Part shown: piece by piece, positions 33,041 to 42,424 of the stretch
Layout: every line of letters begins with the position of its first letter
How positions within the stretch are numbered: the first letter of the stretch is position 1
NCBI GenBank assembly: GCA_027459505.1
Contig: DAIDIE010000022.1
Span: forward strand, 1 to 64,000
Length of the DNA stretch: 64,000 nucleotides
From: Acidobacteriota bacterium
Lineage (GTDB): Bacteria > Acidobacteriota > Terriglobia > Terriglobales > SCQP01
Reading direction: 5' to 3'
Made by a program: the position numbers and the translations under genes
Notes under the pieces: generated by a model
What the model was told of the DNA's origin: nothing
Database searches by the model: none
The model's input: the letters and a program-made list of their open reading frames with translations, nothing else

Positions 33041-36000
33041 CTATACCTGCAGCGTGTCTCCCGGCCGCGCGGCAAGCTGGTACAGCACCGGGTTGACGTA
33101 CAGGCCCAGCAGCAGACGCGACAGCAGACCCGTCACAATGACGATTGCAAACGGCTTCTGGGTGTCCGATCCGACGCCCGTGGAGAGCGCCGCCGGCAAC
33201 AATCCCAGGCAGGCCACCAGCCCGGTCATCAGGATGGGACGCAAACGCAGCAGGGAGGCTTCGTAGGTGGCGGTGTAGATGTCTTTGCCTTCCAGGCGCA
33301 GCTTGTTGATATAGGAAACCAGGATCACCGCGGTTTCCACCGATACACCCAGCAGCGCCAGTAACCCCAGCCCGGAGGAGACTGAAAAGGGCGTTCCCGT
33401 CAGCTTCAAAGCTACGATCGCGCCGATCGGCGTCATCACGACGCCAAAGACAATGATGGCTGGGAATTTGAAGTTGCCGTAAAGGGCGAACAGGATCAGC
33501 AGGATCAGCAGGATCGCCAGTGGCCCGATGATCGCCAACTGCTTTCTGGCCGCCGTGTATTCGTTGTATTCACCACCCCAGGTGATGTGATAACCCTCGG
33601 GGAGGCGGACACTCTTGGCAATCGCGGCTTTCCCGGCTTCCACCGCCGACGCCAGGTCGCGGCCAACAATACTGTATTGGACCCCGATGTAGCGCTCGTT
33701 GTTCTGGCGATAGATGAACGACGCGCCGGTGCCTTGCGTAATGGTGGCCAACTGATTGATGGCAATGAGCTGTCCGCTGGGCGCGGCCACCGTGAGGTTC
33801 CCAATCGCGGTGGCATTGTTGCGGTACTGCGGCTGCATGCGCACCACGAGGTCGAAAAGCTTTTCCCCCTGCTCAACCTGGGTGGCCGCCTGACCGCCCA
33901 CCGCGGCCTGGACAACTGCCTCGATATCCGCCACATTGATACCAAATTGGGCGGCTTTGGCGCGGTCAATCTGCACGATCAGACTGGGCTGCCCCAGCTC
34001 GCGCACCACGGTCAAGTCGGTAAATCCCGGCACATGCTGCAGGATTTCTTTGGTCTGCAGCGCCTTGCGTTGCAGCACGTTTAAGTCGGGGCCGTAAACC
34101 TTCACGGCGAGCGCGCTCTTCAGCCCGGTGAGCGCCTCATCGACCGCGTCCTCGGCGGGTTGGGTGAAGTTGAAGACAACGCCGGGGTAGGCGGAGAGCC
34201 GCTTGCGGAGATCGGCAATCATATCCGCTTTGCTCTTGCCGTGCCAGGAGGCGTCGTTATACGGCTTCAGGCCGACATAGAACTCGCAGTTGAAAAAGCC
34301 GGTGGGATCGGTGCCGTCATCCGGGCGGCCAAGCTCGGAACCAACCACCGTCACCTGCGGATAGCTCATCAGCAGGTTGCGAATCTGCGGAGCGAACTTG
34401 CTGGCCTCCTCAAATGAGATGGTATACGGCATGGTGGCGCGCACCCACAGCGCGCCTTCGTCCAGGTGCGGCATGAACTCGCCGCCAATGAAGGGCACCA
34501 GCAACAGGCACAGGCAAAACAAAACGACCGAGGCGATCACCGTCATCCAGGGGCGGTCCATGCACCAGCGCAACTGCCGTCCGTAGGCGTCGCGCAGCCA
34601 CTCGTAAGGGCGGTTCACCTTTTCTTTCACGCCCTTCTGAAAGCCGTAATAGGCCAGCACCGGCGTCAGCGTGAGGGTGAGAATCAGCGAACCGAGCAGG
34701 GCAAACGCCATGGTGTCGGCCATGGGATGAAACAGCAGGCCGGCCGGTCCCGAAAGCGCATAGATGGGCAGGTAACCCGCGATGATGACCGCGACCGAAT
34801 AGAAGATGGGGCGATCCACATCGTGCGCCGCCGTCAGAATCACATCCACCAGCCGGTAATCGGTGCCATGCCGCTCGGCCAGCTCGCGGTAGATGTTTTC
34901 CATCATCACGACCGTGCCGTCAATGACGATCCCGAAATCGATGGCCCCCAGCGAAAGCAGGTTCGCGGGTATGCCCTCCCAGTGCAGCACCACGGCGGAA
35001 AACAGCAGCGCCAGCGGAATCGTGAGCGCCACAATCACCGCCGCCCGCACGTTCACCAGGAAGAAGATCAGCACGATCAACACCAGGATCATGCCGCGCA
35101 CAAGGTTGTCTTCCACCGTGCTGGTGGTGACGTGAATCAGGTCGCTGCGATCGTAATAGGGAATGACTTTGACGTCGGAGGGCAGCAGGTACTTGTTGAT
35201 CTGCTTGGTTTTGGCTTCGACGCGTTTGAGCACGGTCTGCGCCTGCTCGCCGCGCCGCATCATGATCACGCCCTCAACGGCGTCGTTATTGTGTTCAAAG
35301 CCGAATTCGCCCAGGCGCGGAGCGTGGCCGATGGTGACTTGCCCAATGTCTCCGATGCGGACTGGCGCGCCGTTGTAGCTGCCCACCACGGTTTCCGCGA
35401 TGTCGCCCTGATCGTGAATCAGCCCGAGCGCGCGAACGTAGTAGAACTGCCCGCCGTGCGAGTAAAAGCCTCCGCCGGCGTTGGAGTTGTTGGCCGCCAG
35501 CGCGTTGAGCACCTGCGGCACGCTGAGGTGGTAGGCGTACAGGCGGCTGGGATCGAGCAGCACCTGGTATTGCATCACCGTGCCGCCGAAGCCGGAGTCG
35601 TCGGCCACCCCGGGAACCGACTTATAGGCCCGCTCCAGAACCCAATCCTCAATGGTCTTTAACTGCTGCGGCGTGCGGTCCGGACTTTGAATCACGTAGC
35701 GGTACACCAGGCCGCTGGGGCTGGCGTAAGGCGCCATGCTGGGGGTGACGCCGGGGGGCAGGCTCGCGCCGGAAAGCCGCTGAAACGCGCGGGTGCGCGC
35801 CAGTTGGTTATCGGCGTTGCTGGTGAAGGTCAGACGGATGTCGGAGAGTCCATACAGCGTGATCGAACGCATGGCGACCAGATGCGGCATGCCGTTGAGC
35901 TGCAACTCCATCGGCAGCGTCACCAGCCGCTCCATCTCCTCGCTGGCATGGCCTGGCCATTGGGCAATCACTTCAACCATGGGCGGCGCCAGGTCCGGGT

Positions 36001-36115
36001 AGGCGTCCACCGGCATGCGCTTGAAGGAGACCGTGCCGCCCGCAATCAGGAAGCCGGTCAACATAAGCACCAGAAAGCGCTGGCGCAGAGCGAATTGGAC
36101 AATGCGATGAATCAT
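33041..36115 (-). CDS. HME-type RND efflux pump, CzcA family
   Basis: 1024 residues, the usual length for heavy-metal-efflux RND pumps. N-terminal IVQFALRQRFLVLML helix then MPVDAYPDLAPPMVEVIAQWPG, and the TM4 motif GAIDFGIVIDGTVVMMEN with the acidic proton-relay residues. That motif is nearer the Zn/Co/Cd (CzcA) class than CusA, but substrate is inference. It works as an inner-membrane trimer with the adaptor and TolC-like protein encoded just upstream in the order C-B-A. Confidence 0.92.
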   Translation of the reverse strand: MIHRIVQFALRQRFLVLMLTGFLIAGGTVSFKRMPVDAYPDLAPPMVEVIAQWPGHASEEMERLVTLPMELQLNGMPHLVAMRSITLYGLSDIRLTFTSNADNQLARTRAFQRLSGASLPPGVTPSMAPYASPSGLVYRYVIQSPDRTPQQLKTIEDWVLERAYKSVPGVADDSGFGGTVMQYQVLLDPSRLYAYHLSVPQVLNALAANNSNAGGGFYSHGGQFYYVRALGLIHDQGDIAETVVGSYNGAPVRIGDIGQVTIGHAPRLGEFGFEHNNDAVEGVIMMRRGEQAQTVLKRVEAKTKQINKYLLPSDVKVIPYYDRSDLIHVTTSTVEDNLVRGMILVLIVLIFFLVNVRAAVIVALTIPLALLFSAVVLHWEGIPANLLSLGAIDFGIVIDGTVVMMENIYRELAERHGTDYRLVDVILTAAHDVDRPIFYSVAVIIAGYLPIYALSGPAGLLFHPMADTMAFALLGSLILTLTLTPVLAYYGFQKGVKEKVNRPYEWLRDAYGRQLRWCMDRPWMTVIASVVLFCLCLLLVPFIGGEFMPHLDEGALWVRATMPYTISFEEASKFAPQIRNLLMSYPQVTVVGSELGRPDDGTDPTGFFNCEFYVGLKPYNDASWHGKSKADMIADLRKRLSAYPGVVFNFTQPAEDAVDEALTGLKSALAVKVYGPDLNVLQRKALQTKEILQHVPGFTDLTVVRELGQPSLIVQIDRAKAAQFGINVADIEAVVQAAVGGQAATQVEQGEKLFDLVVRMQPQYRNNATAIGNLTVAAPSGQLIAINQLATITQGTGASFIYRQNNERYIGVQYSIVGRDLASAVEAGKAAIAKSVRLPEGYHITWGGEYNEYTAARKQLAIIGPLAILLILLILFALYGNFKFPAIIVFGVVMTPIGAIVALKLTGTPFSVSSGLGLLALLGVSVETAVILVSYINKLRLEGKDIYTATYEASLLRLRPILMTGLVACLGLLPAALSTGVGSDTQKPFAIVIVTGLLSRLLLGLYVNPVLYQLAARPGDTLQV

Positions 36116-36183
36116 GAAAGTTCAACCGCCAACACGAGGCCGGAAACATCCGGGAACTGCGCGGCTTAGCATCGCGCGGCTTG

Positions 36184-37350
36184 TTACTGCTGGATCTGGC
36201 TGGCGAACTGCAGAAACAGGCTGCCGTTGCCGACCACGCGATCTCCCGGATGCAATCCGGAGAGGATGGCGGTCAGGCCGTTCTGGCTATCGCCAGTGGT
36301 AACACTGCGCCGCCCAAACTGGTTCGGCTTGACTTCCAGATAAACAAATGGCTCGTTTTCGCTGTCGTGCAGTACCGCCGCAACCGGCACCGCCAGCGCC
36401 TGCGTTCTGCCCGCCTGAATGGCCGCGGTGACGTACATTCCTTTTTTCAACATGCCCCCGCGGTTGTTCACCACAATGCGCGCCTGCAAGGTGTGGGAAT
36501 TGGGATCCAGCGCGCTGCCAATGTAGTCGACGCGTCCACGAAACGTCTGTGGGTAGGCGTCACTTTCGACCGTTACCGGATCGCCCACATGGATTTGGGC
36601 CAGGTCCTTTTCAAAAACGTTGGCCAGCACCCACACCGTGCTGGTGTTGGAAATGGTGAAGCACTGCGTCGAGCCCGCCTGCAGCAATTGTCCGGGGGCC
36701 ACGAGGCGCTCGACGACCTGGCCGCTGATGGGGGCCAGGACCGGAATTTCCGGCGAGAGCGTGGCGCTCACCCGCTCGGCGTTGGAGATTCCCAGAATGC
36801 GGAGCGATTGCTCGGCCGCCTGCAAGTCGGCCTGCGCCTGATTGCGGGTGGACTCCGCCTGCTGCAGGTCGCGCTGGGCAATGGCCTGATGCCGGTAAAG
36901 GTCCTTGGAGCGCAGGTACTCGCGCTGCGCCAGTTGATAACTGTCTTTCGCCTTGAGATAAGCGTCGCGAGCCTGGCTGAACTCGGGGCTGGAGGCCTCC
37001 AGCAGCACCTGGCCTTTGCGGACGTAGACTCCCGGCTGCACCAAAATGCGCGCCACCGGTCCGCTCACGGCCGAGATCACCGGTGTCGTTTGAAAACCGT
37101 TGTAGTCCACCAAACTGCTCAGGCGCAACACGTGCGGCAGTGTTTGCTGACTGACGGTTACCACTTGCACATGCGCCATCTGATTGGCGGGCAGTGTGAT
37201 CAACCCCGCTCCCGAGTGCGCCACCGCGCTGGAGTAGGAGGTCATGGTGGACTCATGTTTGCCGCCGCAGGCGGCGAGCAGCACCGCCCCCAGCGTCAGC
37301 GCGGTGGCGTTGGCCAGGCCGCGCCGGATGTTGCCGCGGAAATGGATCAT
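36184..37350 (-). CDS. RND periplasmic adaptor (CzcB-like), lipoprotein
   Basis: 388 residues. Lipoprotein signal LGAVLLAACGG with the lipobox Cys, then a barrel-sandwich/hairpin layout: GPVARILVQPGVYVRKGQVLLEA, a coiled-coil hairpin rich in Gln/Ala (about 120-185), and VLAPISGQVVERLVAPGQLL. Links the pump to the outer-membrane channel. Overlaps the channel gene by four bases. Confidence 0.9.
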   Translation of the reverse strand: MIHFRGNIRRGLANATALTLGAVLLAACGGKHESTMTSYSSAVAHSGAGLITLPANQMAHVQVVTVSQQTLPHVLRLSSLVDYNGFQTTPVISAVSGPVARILVQPGVYVRKGQVLLEASSPEFSQARDAYLKAKDSYQLAQREYLRSKDLYRHQAIAQRDLQQAESTRNQAQADLQAAEQSLRILGISNAERVSATLSPEIPVLAPISGQVVERLVAPGQLLQAGSTQCFTISNTSTVWVLANVFEKDLAQIHVGDPVTVESDAYPQTFRGRVDYIGSALDPNSHTLQARIVVNNRGGMLKKGMYVTAAIQAGRTQALAVPVAAVLHDSENEPFVYLEVKPNQFGRRSVTTGDSQNGLTAILSGLHPGDRVVGNGSLFLQFASQIQQ

Positions 37351-38870
37351 GGCAGGTTCCTTGTGCCGGCCGCTTCCCGCAACTGCTCCAGAGCCAGCAT
37401 GTAGGCGGCCAGCGACTGGCGATAGGCCAGTTCGGTGTCGCGGTAGTTGCGTTCAGCGTCGAGAAAATCCAGCAGCGCCGTGGCGCCGCGCTGGTAGGCG
37501 TAGGCGCTAATGTCGCGCGATTGTTTGGCTTCCGAGAGATAGCCGGAGCGGTACAGTCCCACTACCTGATCGCCTTCGCGCGCCGCCTCGTAGGCATTGC
37601 GCACGTCGGTCAGCACGCCTTCCCGGGCAGCGCGGCGCTGCTCCACCGCCTGGGTGATCGCCGCGCGCGTGCGCGCGATCTCGCCCTGATTGCGGTCAAA
37701 AATCGGGATCTCCATGTTGAAGGTCAAACCGATGTTGTTGAGACCGGAGACGTGAGTGTAGGTGGTGGTGGCGGTCAGATCGCGTTTGCCATTGGCCTTC
37801 GCCAGCGTGTATTGGCTATCGGCGGCGATCACGCCCTGGCGCGCGGCGCGCAGGTCGGGGCGGCTCTTCAATGCCAGCAGCCGCAAATCGTCGAGGCTCA
37901 GCTTGAGAGGGTGATACGCCAGCCGGCCCGCCACCTGGAAATTGCGCGGCAGCGCGTCAAAACCCACCAGTTGCCGCAAACCGGCTTTCGCCTGCACCAG
38001 CGCCAGCCGGGCGGCGGATTCGTCGCTCTGAAACTGCAGCAACTGCAGCTTGATCTTCAGCAGGTCGCCCTCGCTGATGTCGCCGGCGCGGTAGCGCTGT
38101 TCGTTGATCCTGACCGTGTGCTGGAAGTCCCGCAGATCGGCGGCCGCCGCCGCCAGATTGGCCTTGGCCAGCAGCGCGGTAATGAACTGCTGCGCGACAC
38201 TGAACTGCAGGGTGCGTCCCGCATCCGCTACCTGCGAGCGCACCACAGCGGTCTGGTCGCGCGCCGCCTCAATGCGATGGTGGCGCTTGCCGCCACGCTC
38301 AAACAGGTAGGAAACCCCCAGGTCGAATTCCGAAACATTGTTGAGTGTGTTGGAGTTGAGCGCGTGGGGATTAAAGATCGGCAAAAACAGCGCATCCCAG
38401 GTCAGCACCGGGTTGGGATGAATGGCGGCGGTGATCTCCTCATCTCGGCTCTGCAGGATCTGATTGGCGGTAGCCTGCAGGGTGGGGTTGTGGCGCAGGG
38501 CCAGACGCAGGGCGTCATTAAGGGTGATGATGGTGGCGGGGGCCGCAGCCTGGGATTGGCTGGCCCCACTGGCCGTAGCCACCGGCGCTGGGCTGGAGGA
38601 CGGCGAAGCCGCCCCGGCGGTATCCCCCCCGGAGGTCCCGGCCGCCTCTCCGGTCGACGCCGGCGCAGGGTTGGAGCTCGGCTTGTTTCCTGGCTCGGCA
38701 GTCTGGGACGCACCCAGCGACGTCATCCGCCGCACCAAGGGGCTAGGCCCAGGCGCGGGGGGGTAACTGGTGGCGATCTGCTGCCCGCAGGCCAGTCCCA
38801 CCAGGCACAGAGCCAGCGCGATGGGCCGCAAAAGGGTCCTGAATCGATGCAAGATGATGATGCCACCCAT
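37347..38870 (-). CDS. TolC-family outer-membrane efflux protein (CzcC-like)
   Basis: 507 residues: signal sequence (RPIALALCLVGLACG), a disordered Pro/Ala/Ser-rich linker (about 45-110), then the duplicated OEP core with long helices (ALRLALRHNPTLQATANQI; the second half from LRLLALKSRPDLRAARQGV). First gene of the operon. The start has no clear ribosome binding site; a TTG slightly inside is an alternative. Confidence 0.9.
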   Translation of the reverse strand: MGGIIILHRFRTLLRPIALALCLVGLACGQQIATSYPPAPGPSPLVRRMTSLGASQTAEPGNKPSSNPAPASTGEAAGTSGGDTAGAASPSSSPAPVATASGASQSQAAAPATIITLNDALRLALRHNPTLQATANQILQSRDEEITAAIHPNPVLTWDALFLPIFNPHALNSNTLNNVSEFDLGVSYLFERGGKRHHRIEAARDQTAVVRSQVADAGRTLQFSVAQQFITALLAKANLAAAAADLRDFQHTVRINEQRYRAGDISEGDLLKIKLQLLQFQSDESAARLALVQAKAGLRQLVGFDALPRNFQVAGRLAYHPLKLSLDDLRLLALKSRPDLRAARQGVIAADSQYTLAKANGKRDLTATTTYTHVSGLNNIGLTFNMEIPIFDRNQGEIARTRAAITQAVEQRRAAREGVLTDVRNAYEAAREGDQVVGLYRSGYLSEAKQSRDISAYAYQRGATALLDFLDAERNYRDTELAYRQSLAAYMLALEQLREAAGTRNLP

Positions 38871-39059
38871 GAGAGAAATCTGAAGGGACTTGAACCGGAA
38901 GCGGGTTCTGCCCGAGAAGCTGTAGACGGAAGCCGCCGCTTGCCGGTTTCAAATAGATTTTAGCGGTTCAGCGCAGCGAGGCACGATACGATTGCGGATT
39001 TTGTGATGCCGGAAAAAATGAAAAGCGGATGGGGTGCGAAGTTCAGGCTAGCATGAGCT

Positions 39060-39947
39060 ATGAACCTGCAACGCCGCCATTTCCTGCAAACCGCCGCGGC
39101 CGCCGCCTCGTGTGCGCTGGGCAGCCTGCCCGCCTTCGCCATGCGGCGCAAGGCCTGGAGTAAACCCATTGGCGTTCAGCTTTACACGGAACGCGATCTG
39201 TATGCCAAAGATCCGCTGGGCACCCTCTGGAAGCTGGCCCACATGGGCTTTGGGCAAGTGGAGCTCATCAACGTGGGCAGCATTCCCGCGCCCCAATTAA
39301 AAAACGATCTGAAAAAGACGGGATTAAAGGCGATTGGCGGGCACTTTGCCTATGCCCAGGATGACGCCACCTGGCGGAAGCAGATCGACCTCTGCAAGCA
39401 GTACGAGCTGGAGTACCTGATCTGCCCCTTCAGCATGGCCAACGACCGCGATGGGTGGTTGCGGATTGCCGAAAATTTCAATCATGGCGCGCAACTGGCG
39501 CGGCAGGCGGGAGTGAAGTTCGGCTACCACAACCACCTGCAGGAGTTTCGTCCCCTGCACGACAACGGTGGGCCGGAGAAGAACGGATATGACATCCTGC
39601 TGAACCACACCGATCCCCATCTGGTTGACTTTGAGATGGATGTGTTCTGGATCACCTGGGCGGAGGCGGATCCGCTGCACTATTTCCGCTCCCATCCCGG
39701 GCGCTTCAAGCTGCTGCACATCAAGGATCTGCGGCCCGGACTCCAGGCGCGCAACCCGCGGGAGTTTCCCCCCAAGGGGCCGGCGCCGTTCGTCCCTGTG
39801 GGGCAGGGCGAGATCGTCTGGGATTGCATTTTCGCCCACACCGCCGAGGCTGGCGCCAACTACATCTTTGTGGAGCAGGACAACCAGCCCACCCTGCCGG
39901 AGTTGGCGTCGAGCGCCCGTTTTCTGCGAACCCTCTACATCGACTAG
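39060..39947 (+). CDS. Tat-exported sugar phosphate isomerase/epimerase-like TIM barrel protein
   Basis: 295 residues. Twin-arginine signal LQRRHFLQTAAAAA, then a xylose-isomerase-like barrel (AP endonuclease 2 superfamily): GVQLYTERDL, MGFGQVELINVG, GHFAYAQDD, KFGYHNHLQEF, DFEMDVFWI, and LLHIKDLRPG. His/Asp/Glu positions fit a divalent-metal site. Exported in folded form, presumably acting on a sugar or derivative in the periplasm. Monocistronic, convergent with the small-membrane-protein operon. Confidence 0.85.
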   Translation: MNLQRRHFLQTAAAAASCALGSLPAFAMRRKAWSKPIGVQLYTERDLYAKDPLGTLWKLAHMGFGQVELINVGSIPAPQLKNDLKKTGLKAIGGHFAYAQDDATWRKQIDLCKQYELEYLICPFSMANDRDGWLRIAENFNHGAQLARQAGVKFGYHNHLQEFRPLHDNGGPEKNGYDILLNHTDPHLVDFEMDVFWITWAEADPLHYFRSHPGRFKLLHIKDLRPGLQARNPREFPPKGPAPFVPVGQGEIVWDCIFAHTAEAGANYIFVEQDNQPTLPELASSARFLRTLYID

Positions 39948-39969
39948 CGCGCAAATACCGCCGGGTTCG

Positions 39970-40010
39970 GGGCGGCGGGCAAACGGCTGAAAAGCCGTTG
40001 CCCGCCGCGC
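39970..40010. terminator. Bidirectional terminator-like hairpin
   Basis: GCGGCGGGCA and ACGGCT pair with AGCCGT and TGCCCGCCGC around a GAAA tetraloop. It lies between convergent genes ending at 39947 (plus) and 40025 (minus). No clear T run on either side. Confidence 0.6.
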
Positions 40011-40024
40011 CAGCCGCCTCCTGG

Positions 40025-40297
40025 CTAGAAGCGCCGGTCGCGTTCAGCAAGGTTTTTCTTCAAAATCGCGCCCAGAATGATCAAAAACGAAATGAGCCGG
40101 ACAATATAGATAGAAGGGCTGCCTTCGTTAGGGTGAGCGACGCGCAGGAATCCCAGGCGGTTAAGACCCTCCACGAAGAAAGCAATGGCGAAGGCGAGAA
40201 ACAGGGAATCGCCGGTGCGGCGCCAGAACTTCAGGAAGAACAGCGCGGCGGTCAGCGACAGTGCGACGATAATGCCCAGCATGAATGCGGCAAGCAT
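40025..40297 (-). CDS. Small membrane protein (DUF5985-like), third in operon
   Basis: 90 residues with about three helices (MLGIIVALSLTAALFFLKF, LFLAFAIAFFVEGLNRL, IVRLISFLIILGAI). Weakly related to the two proteins upstream and to the protein at 42421-42798, sharing the pattern LAxAxAFFxxGxxxxL. Function unknown. Two bases separate it from the gene before it. Confidence 0.7.
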   Translation of the reverse strand: MLAAFMLGIIVALSLTAALFFLKFWRRTGDSLFLAFAIAFFVEGLNRLGFLRVAHPNEGSPSIYIVRLISFLIILGAILKKNLAERDRRF

Positions 40298-40299
40298 AG

Positions 40300-40557
40300 C
40301 TACTCCGCCTCCCAGATCAGACCATAGACGAGCAATGACATGGAAACGACCGCGCTCAGCAGCCGCGCCGGATAGAGATCCATTTGTGGCGGCAGAATAG
40401 CGTCAAGAAAGACCAGCACGTTAGAAATTCCCAGACCCACAAAGCAGAGCCCGCTCCAGAGCAGCAGGGCCTGGCGGCTGCGGCGGTAGCCGCGCAGCAG
40501 CAGCGCCGAGCAGGCGAAGCAAACAATGAAACCGAGAATGTAGACGACTTCACTCAT
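40300..40557 (-). CDS. Small membrane protein (DUF5985-like), copy 2
   Basis: 85 residues, nearly the same as the 84-residue product of 40688-40942 (shared VYILGF, CFACSALLLRGY-type and LWSGLCFxGLGISN segments, DLYPARLLSAV). Three helices. A recent tandem duplication. The 130-base gap to the next copy holds no gene. Confidence 0.8.
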   Translation of the reverse strand: MSEVVYILGFIVCFACSALLLRGYRRSRQALLLWSGLCFVGLGISNVLVFLDAILPPQMDLYPARLLSAVVSMSLLVYGLIWEAE

Positions 40558-40687
40558 AGATTTGCCTCGTCCAATCCTGGCGGCGGGGCTGCACCGCAGC
40601 CAGCAGCCTGCCGCTAAAAGCTGAATCGCTGGCCGGTGGGGCTAACAGGGGCGAACCGCCGTTTGTGGATGAACAGACCATGAATTC

Positions 40688-40942
40688 TTACTCCGTCTCC
40701 CAGATCAGGCCGAATACCAGCAGACCCATGGAAATGACGGCGCTCAGCAGGCGCGCCGGATAGAGATTGACGTTTGGAATTATCGGGTCGATGAAGACCA
40801 GGATGTTGGAGATTCCCAAGCCCAGGAAGCAGAGGCCGCTCCACAGTTGGAGGCGGTTGCGGTTACGTAAATAGCCGCGCAGCAGCAGTGCCGAACAGGC
40901 AAAGCTGACGAGAAAGCCGAGTATGTAGACGATTTCTCCCAT
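40688..40942 (-). CDS. Small membrane protein (DUF5985-like), copy 1
   Basis: 84 residues, three helices (IVYILGFLVSFACSALLL, LWSGLCFLGLGISNILVF, LLSAVISMGLLVFGLIW). It starts two bases after the winged-helix-like gene stop, so the two are cotranscribed. Function unknown. Confidence 0.8.
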   Translation of the reverse strand: MGEIVYILGFLVSFACSALLLRGYLRNRNRLQLWSGLCFLGLGISNILVFIDPIIPNVNLYPARLLSAVISMGLLVFGLIWETE

Positions 40943-40944
40943 AC

Positions 40945-41325
40945 TTACCCCTTAGGCTTGCGCAGGTCAAAGGCGCGCGCAAACTGCCCCAGCGGCGAAC
41001 TCTTGGCGTGAATCATTTTGGAGATGCGGATGAGGTCGCGGCGATAGCTGCGTTCCACGTCCTGCATCAAACCGTCCCGTCCGAGGGAACTGCTGTAGGC
41101 AAAACCCTTTTCCGCGCTTTGCGCCAACCCGTGCTCGGTCAGGTGATCGAGAACCTGCAGTGCCTGGTCATGATTGATGAAGAGCGCGTCCGCCATTTCG
41201 GCCACGCTCCAAAAACGGGGACGGCTTCCCCACAGCAGCAATAGGCCCTCCAGTTGGGGGACCGCGTCGATGTGCTGGAGCAGGAACTCGTCTACGTTTT
41301 GGCGATCCGGAGCCGTATCGCTCAT
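40945..41325 (-). CDS. Winged-helix-like protein heading the small-membrane-protein operon
   Basis: 126 residues, no membrane segment. Residues about 30-85 (RFWSVAEMADALFINHDQALQVLDHLTEHGLAQ) look like a winged helix-turn-helix of the MarR/ArsR type. The C-terminal part (RRDLIRISKMIHAK) is basic. It may regulate the operon or act with the membrane proteins; no sensor site is visible. Confidence 0.65.
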   Translation of the reverse strand: MSDTAPDRQNVDEFLLQHIDAVPQLEGLLLLWGSRPRFWSVAEMADALFINHDQALQVLDHLTEHGLAQSAEKGFAYSSSLGRDGLMQDVERSYRRDLIRISKMIHAKSSPLGQFARAFDLRKPKG

Positions 41326-41701
41326 AGGAACCCTTTAGCGGGAGATACCGCGGGTGTCGTAGAAGGTGAGAACTGAGAAAAACCAGGCGACAGCTGGTGC
41401 TCCCAAAGCTGGCATTGGAATACGAGCAACCGCCTCCGCACATCAGTGGAAGGGGCGGCGAGCAAGCCAGGATGATGAGCGCTTCGCATGGTAAAGCCGT
41501 CGCGATTCGGTGGCCACGAAGATTGCCGCAGCGGGCCTGGATACGTCCTCGGTCCGGGACGGGCGAACGGAGTACCAAGGATTAAGCTCTCAAAGACTCA
41601 AGTAGCCTTCGCGCTGTACTGAAAGTGAGGTCTCCGTCCGTGGGTAGCTCAACGCCAAGCCCGCCGCCCAGGAAAGGCGGAAAATTTGAGGTGTTGGACG
41701 G
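41326..41701. other. Intergenic, no gene recognised
   Basis: A 62-codon plus-strand frame exists at 41397-41585 but has no recognisable domain or ribosome binding site. No repeat family member was seen. Confidence 0.4.
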
Positions 41702-41974
41702 CTAGCAGCGCTGGACGCAGAAAAAAAGATGGAGTGGCGGGCCCTCGAAATCTAACAAGGGGGGAGCGTGGCCTTCTTCCAAAACCGCTGCCGGCCGGGG
41801 TAGCGAGAGGCGAATTGCCAGCGCGCAAATCACTCCCGCAAACAGAAAAACCAAAGCAAATCCAAAATCGGCAGTGACCAGGGACCAAGGCAAGTTCACG
41901 CTCGGCGCGATGCAGATGGCCAGGATCAACAGAAGCAGCAAACAGGTCACGATCTTGGTCAAAAAGCTGCGCAC
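41702..41974 (-). CDS. Small envelope protein, paralogue of 42866-43147, leaderless GTG start
   Basis: 90 residues from GTG 41974. One strong helix (FLTKIVTCLLLLLILAICIAP), the motif VNLPWSLVT, a second hydrophobic stretch, and a Cys-containing end FFCVQRC. The paralogue ends YLCSQRC and shares VRxxLTK and NLPWSxVT. The GTG is chosen because TATAAT lies six bases upstream in both genes, which leaves no room for a leader; the frame remains open further upstream. Function unknown. Confidence 0.65.
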   Translation of the reverse strand: MRSFLTKIVTCLLLLLILAICIAPSVNLPWSLVTADFGFALVFLFAGVICALAIRLSLPRPAAVLEEGHAPPLLDFEGPPLHLFFCVQRC

Positions 41975-41980
41975 CGGGTG

Positions 41981-42009
41981 ATTATACGCAGGGCGTATGG
42001 GGCACGCAA
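41981..42009 (-). promoter_or_regulatory. Promoter of the leaderless small-protein gene
   Basis: On the minus strand TTGCGT (42009-42004), a 17-base spacer, then TATAAT (41986-41981), six bases before GTG 41974. The -10 box is perfect. Confidence 0.6.
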
Positions 42010-42097
42010 GCAGTTCTGAAATCACCGTCTCCCTGCCGCGGTAGTGGAGCCCACGCCTACGATTGGATTGCGCACGGTGCCGCGGCATCAGCAACCT

Positions 42098-42424
42098 TCA
42101 ATGTTTGCTGTTGCTGGGCCTGCCGGGGGCACTGTCCACAAAAACCGAGCCGCTGTGCGCGTCCACGTAGACCAAATGTGTGTGCTGGCGGCGGATGCTG
42201 AACTCATAAAGCCAGCGGCGATGAATGAACTCAAAGTTTTGGGCGAGCAACCTGCCCGGCAGGGTGTGGAGAGCCAGCGCCCGTGCTTTTTCCAGGGTAA
42301 TGCGAATGGCGCTGCGCTTTTGCGCCGCCAAAATGGGAGCGGACACCAGCAGCAACCAACAAAGCACACTTGCGGCGCCAGCCCGCAAATGCGACCAGCG
42401 CATTGAACAATGCATCCAGCTCAT
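42098..42424 (-). CDS. PepSY-like small secreted protein
   Basis: 108 residues. N-terminal hydrophobic segment (GAASVLCWLLLVSAPILAA) as signal peptide, then one PepSY-type unit: ITLEKARALALHTLPGRLL, NFEFIHRRWLYEFSIRR, THLVYVDAHSGSVF. PepSY domains are extracytoplasmic modules, often inhibitory or sensory. It overlaps the membrane-protein gene before it by four bases (ATGA). A start at the second Met (residue 4) or at residue 8 is possible. Confidence 0.7.
   Translation of the reverse strand: MSWMHCSMRWSHLRAGAASVLCWLLLVSAPILAAQKRSAIRITLEKARALALHTLPGRLLAQNFEFIHRRWLYEFSIRRQHTHLVYVDAHSGSVFVDSAPGRPSNSKH

Noticed and set aside
41397-41585. Possible 62-residue gene on the plus strand
   Set aside because: No ribosome binding site, domain or convincing composition.
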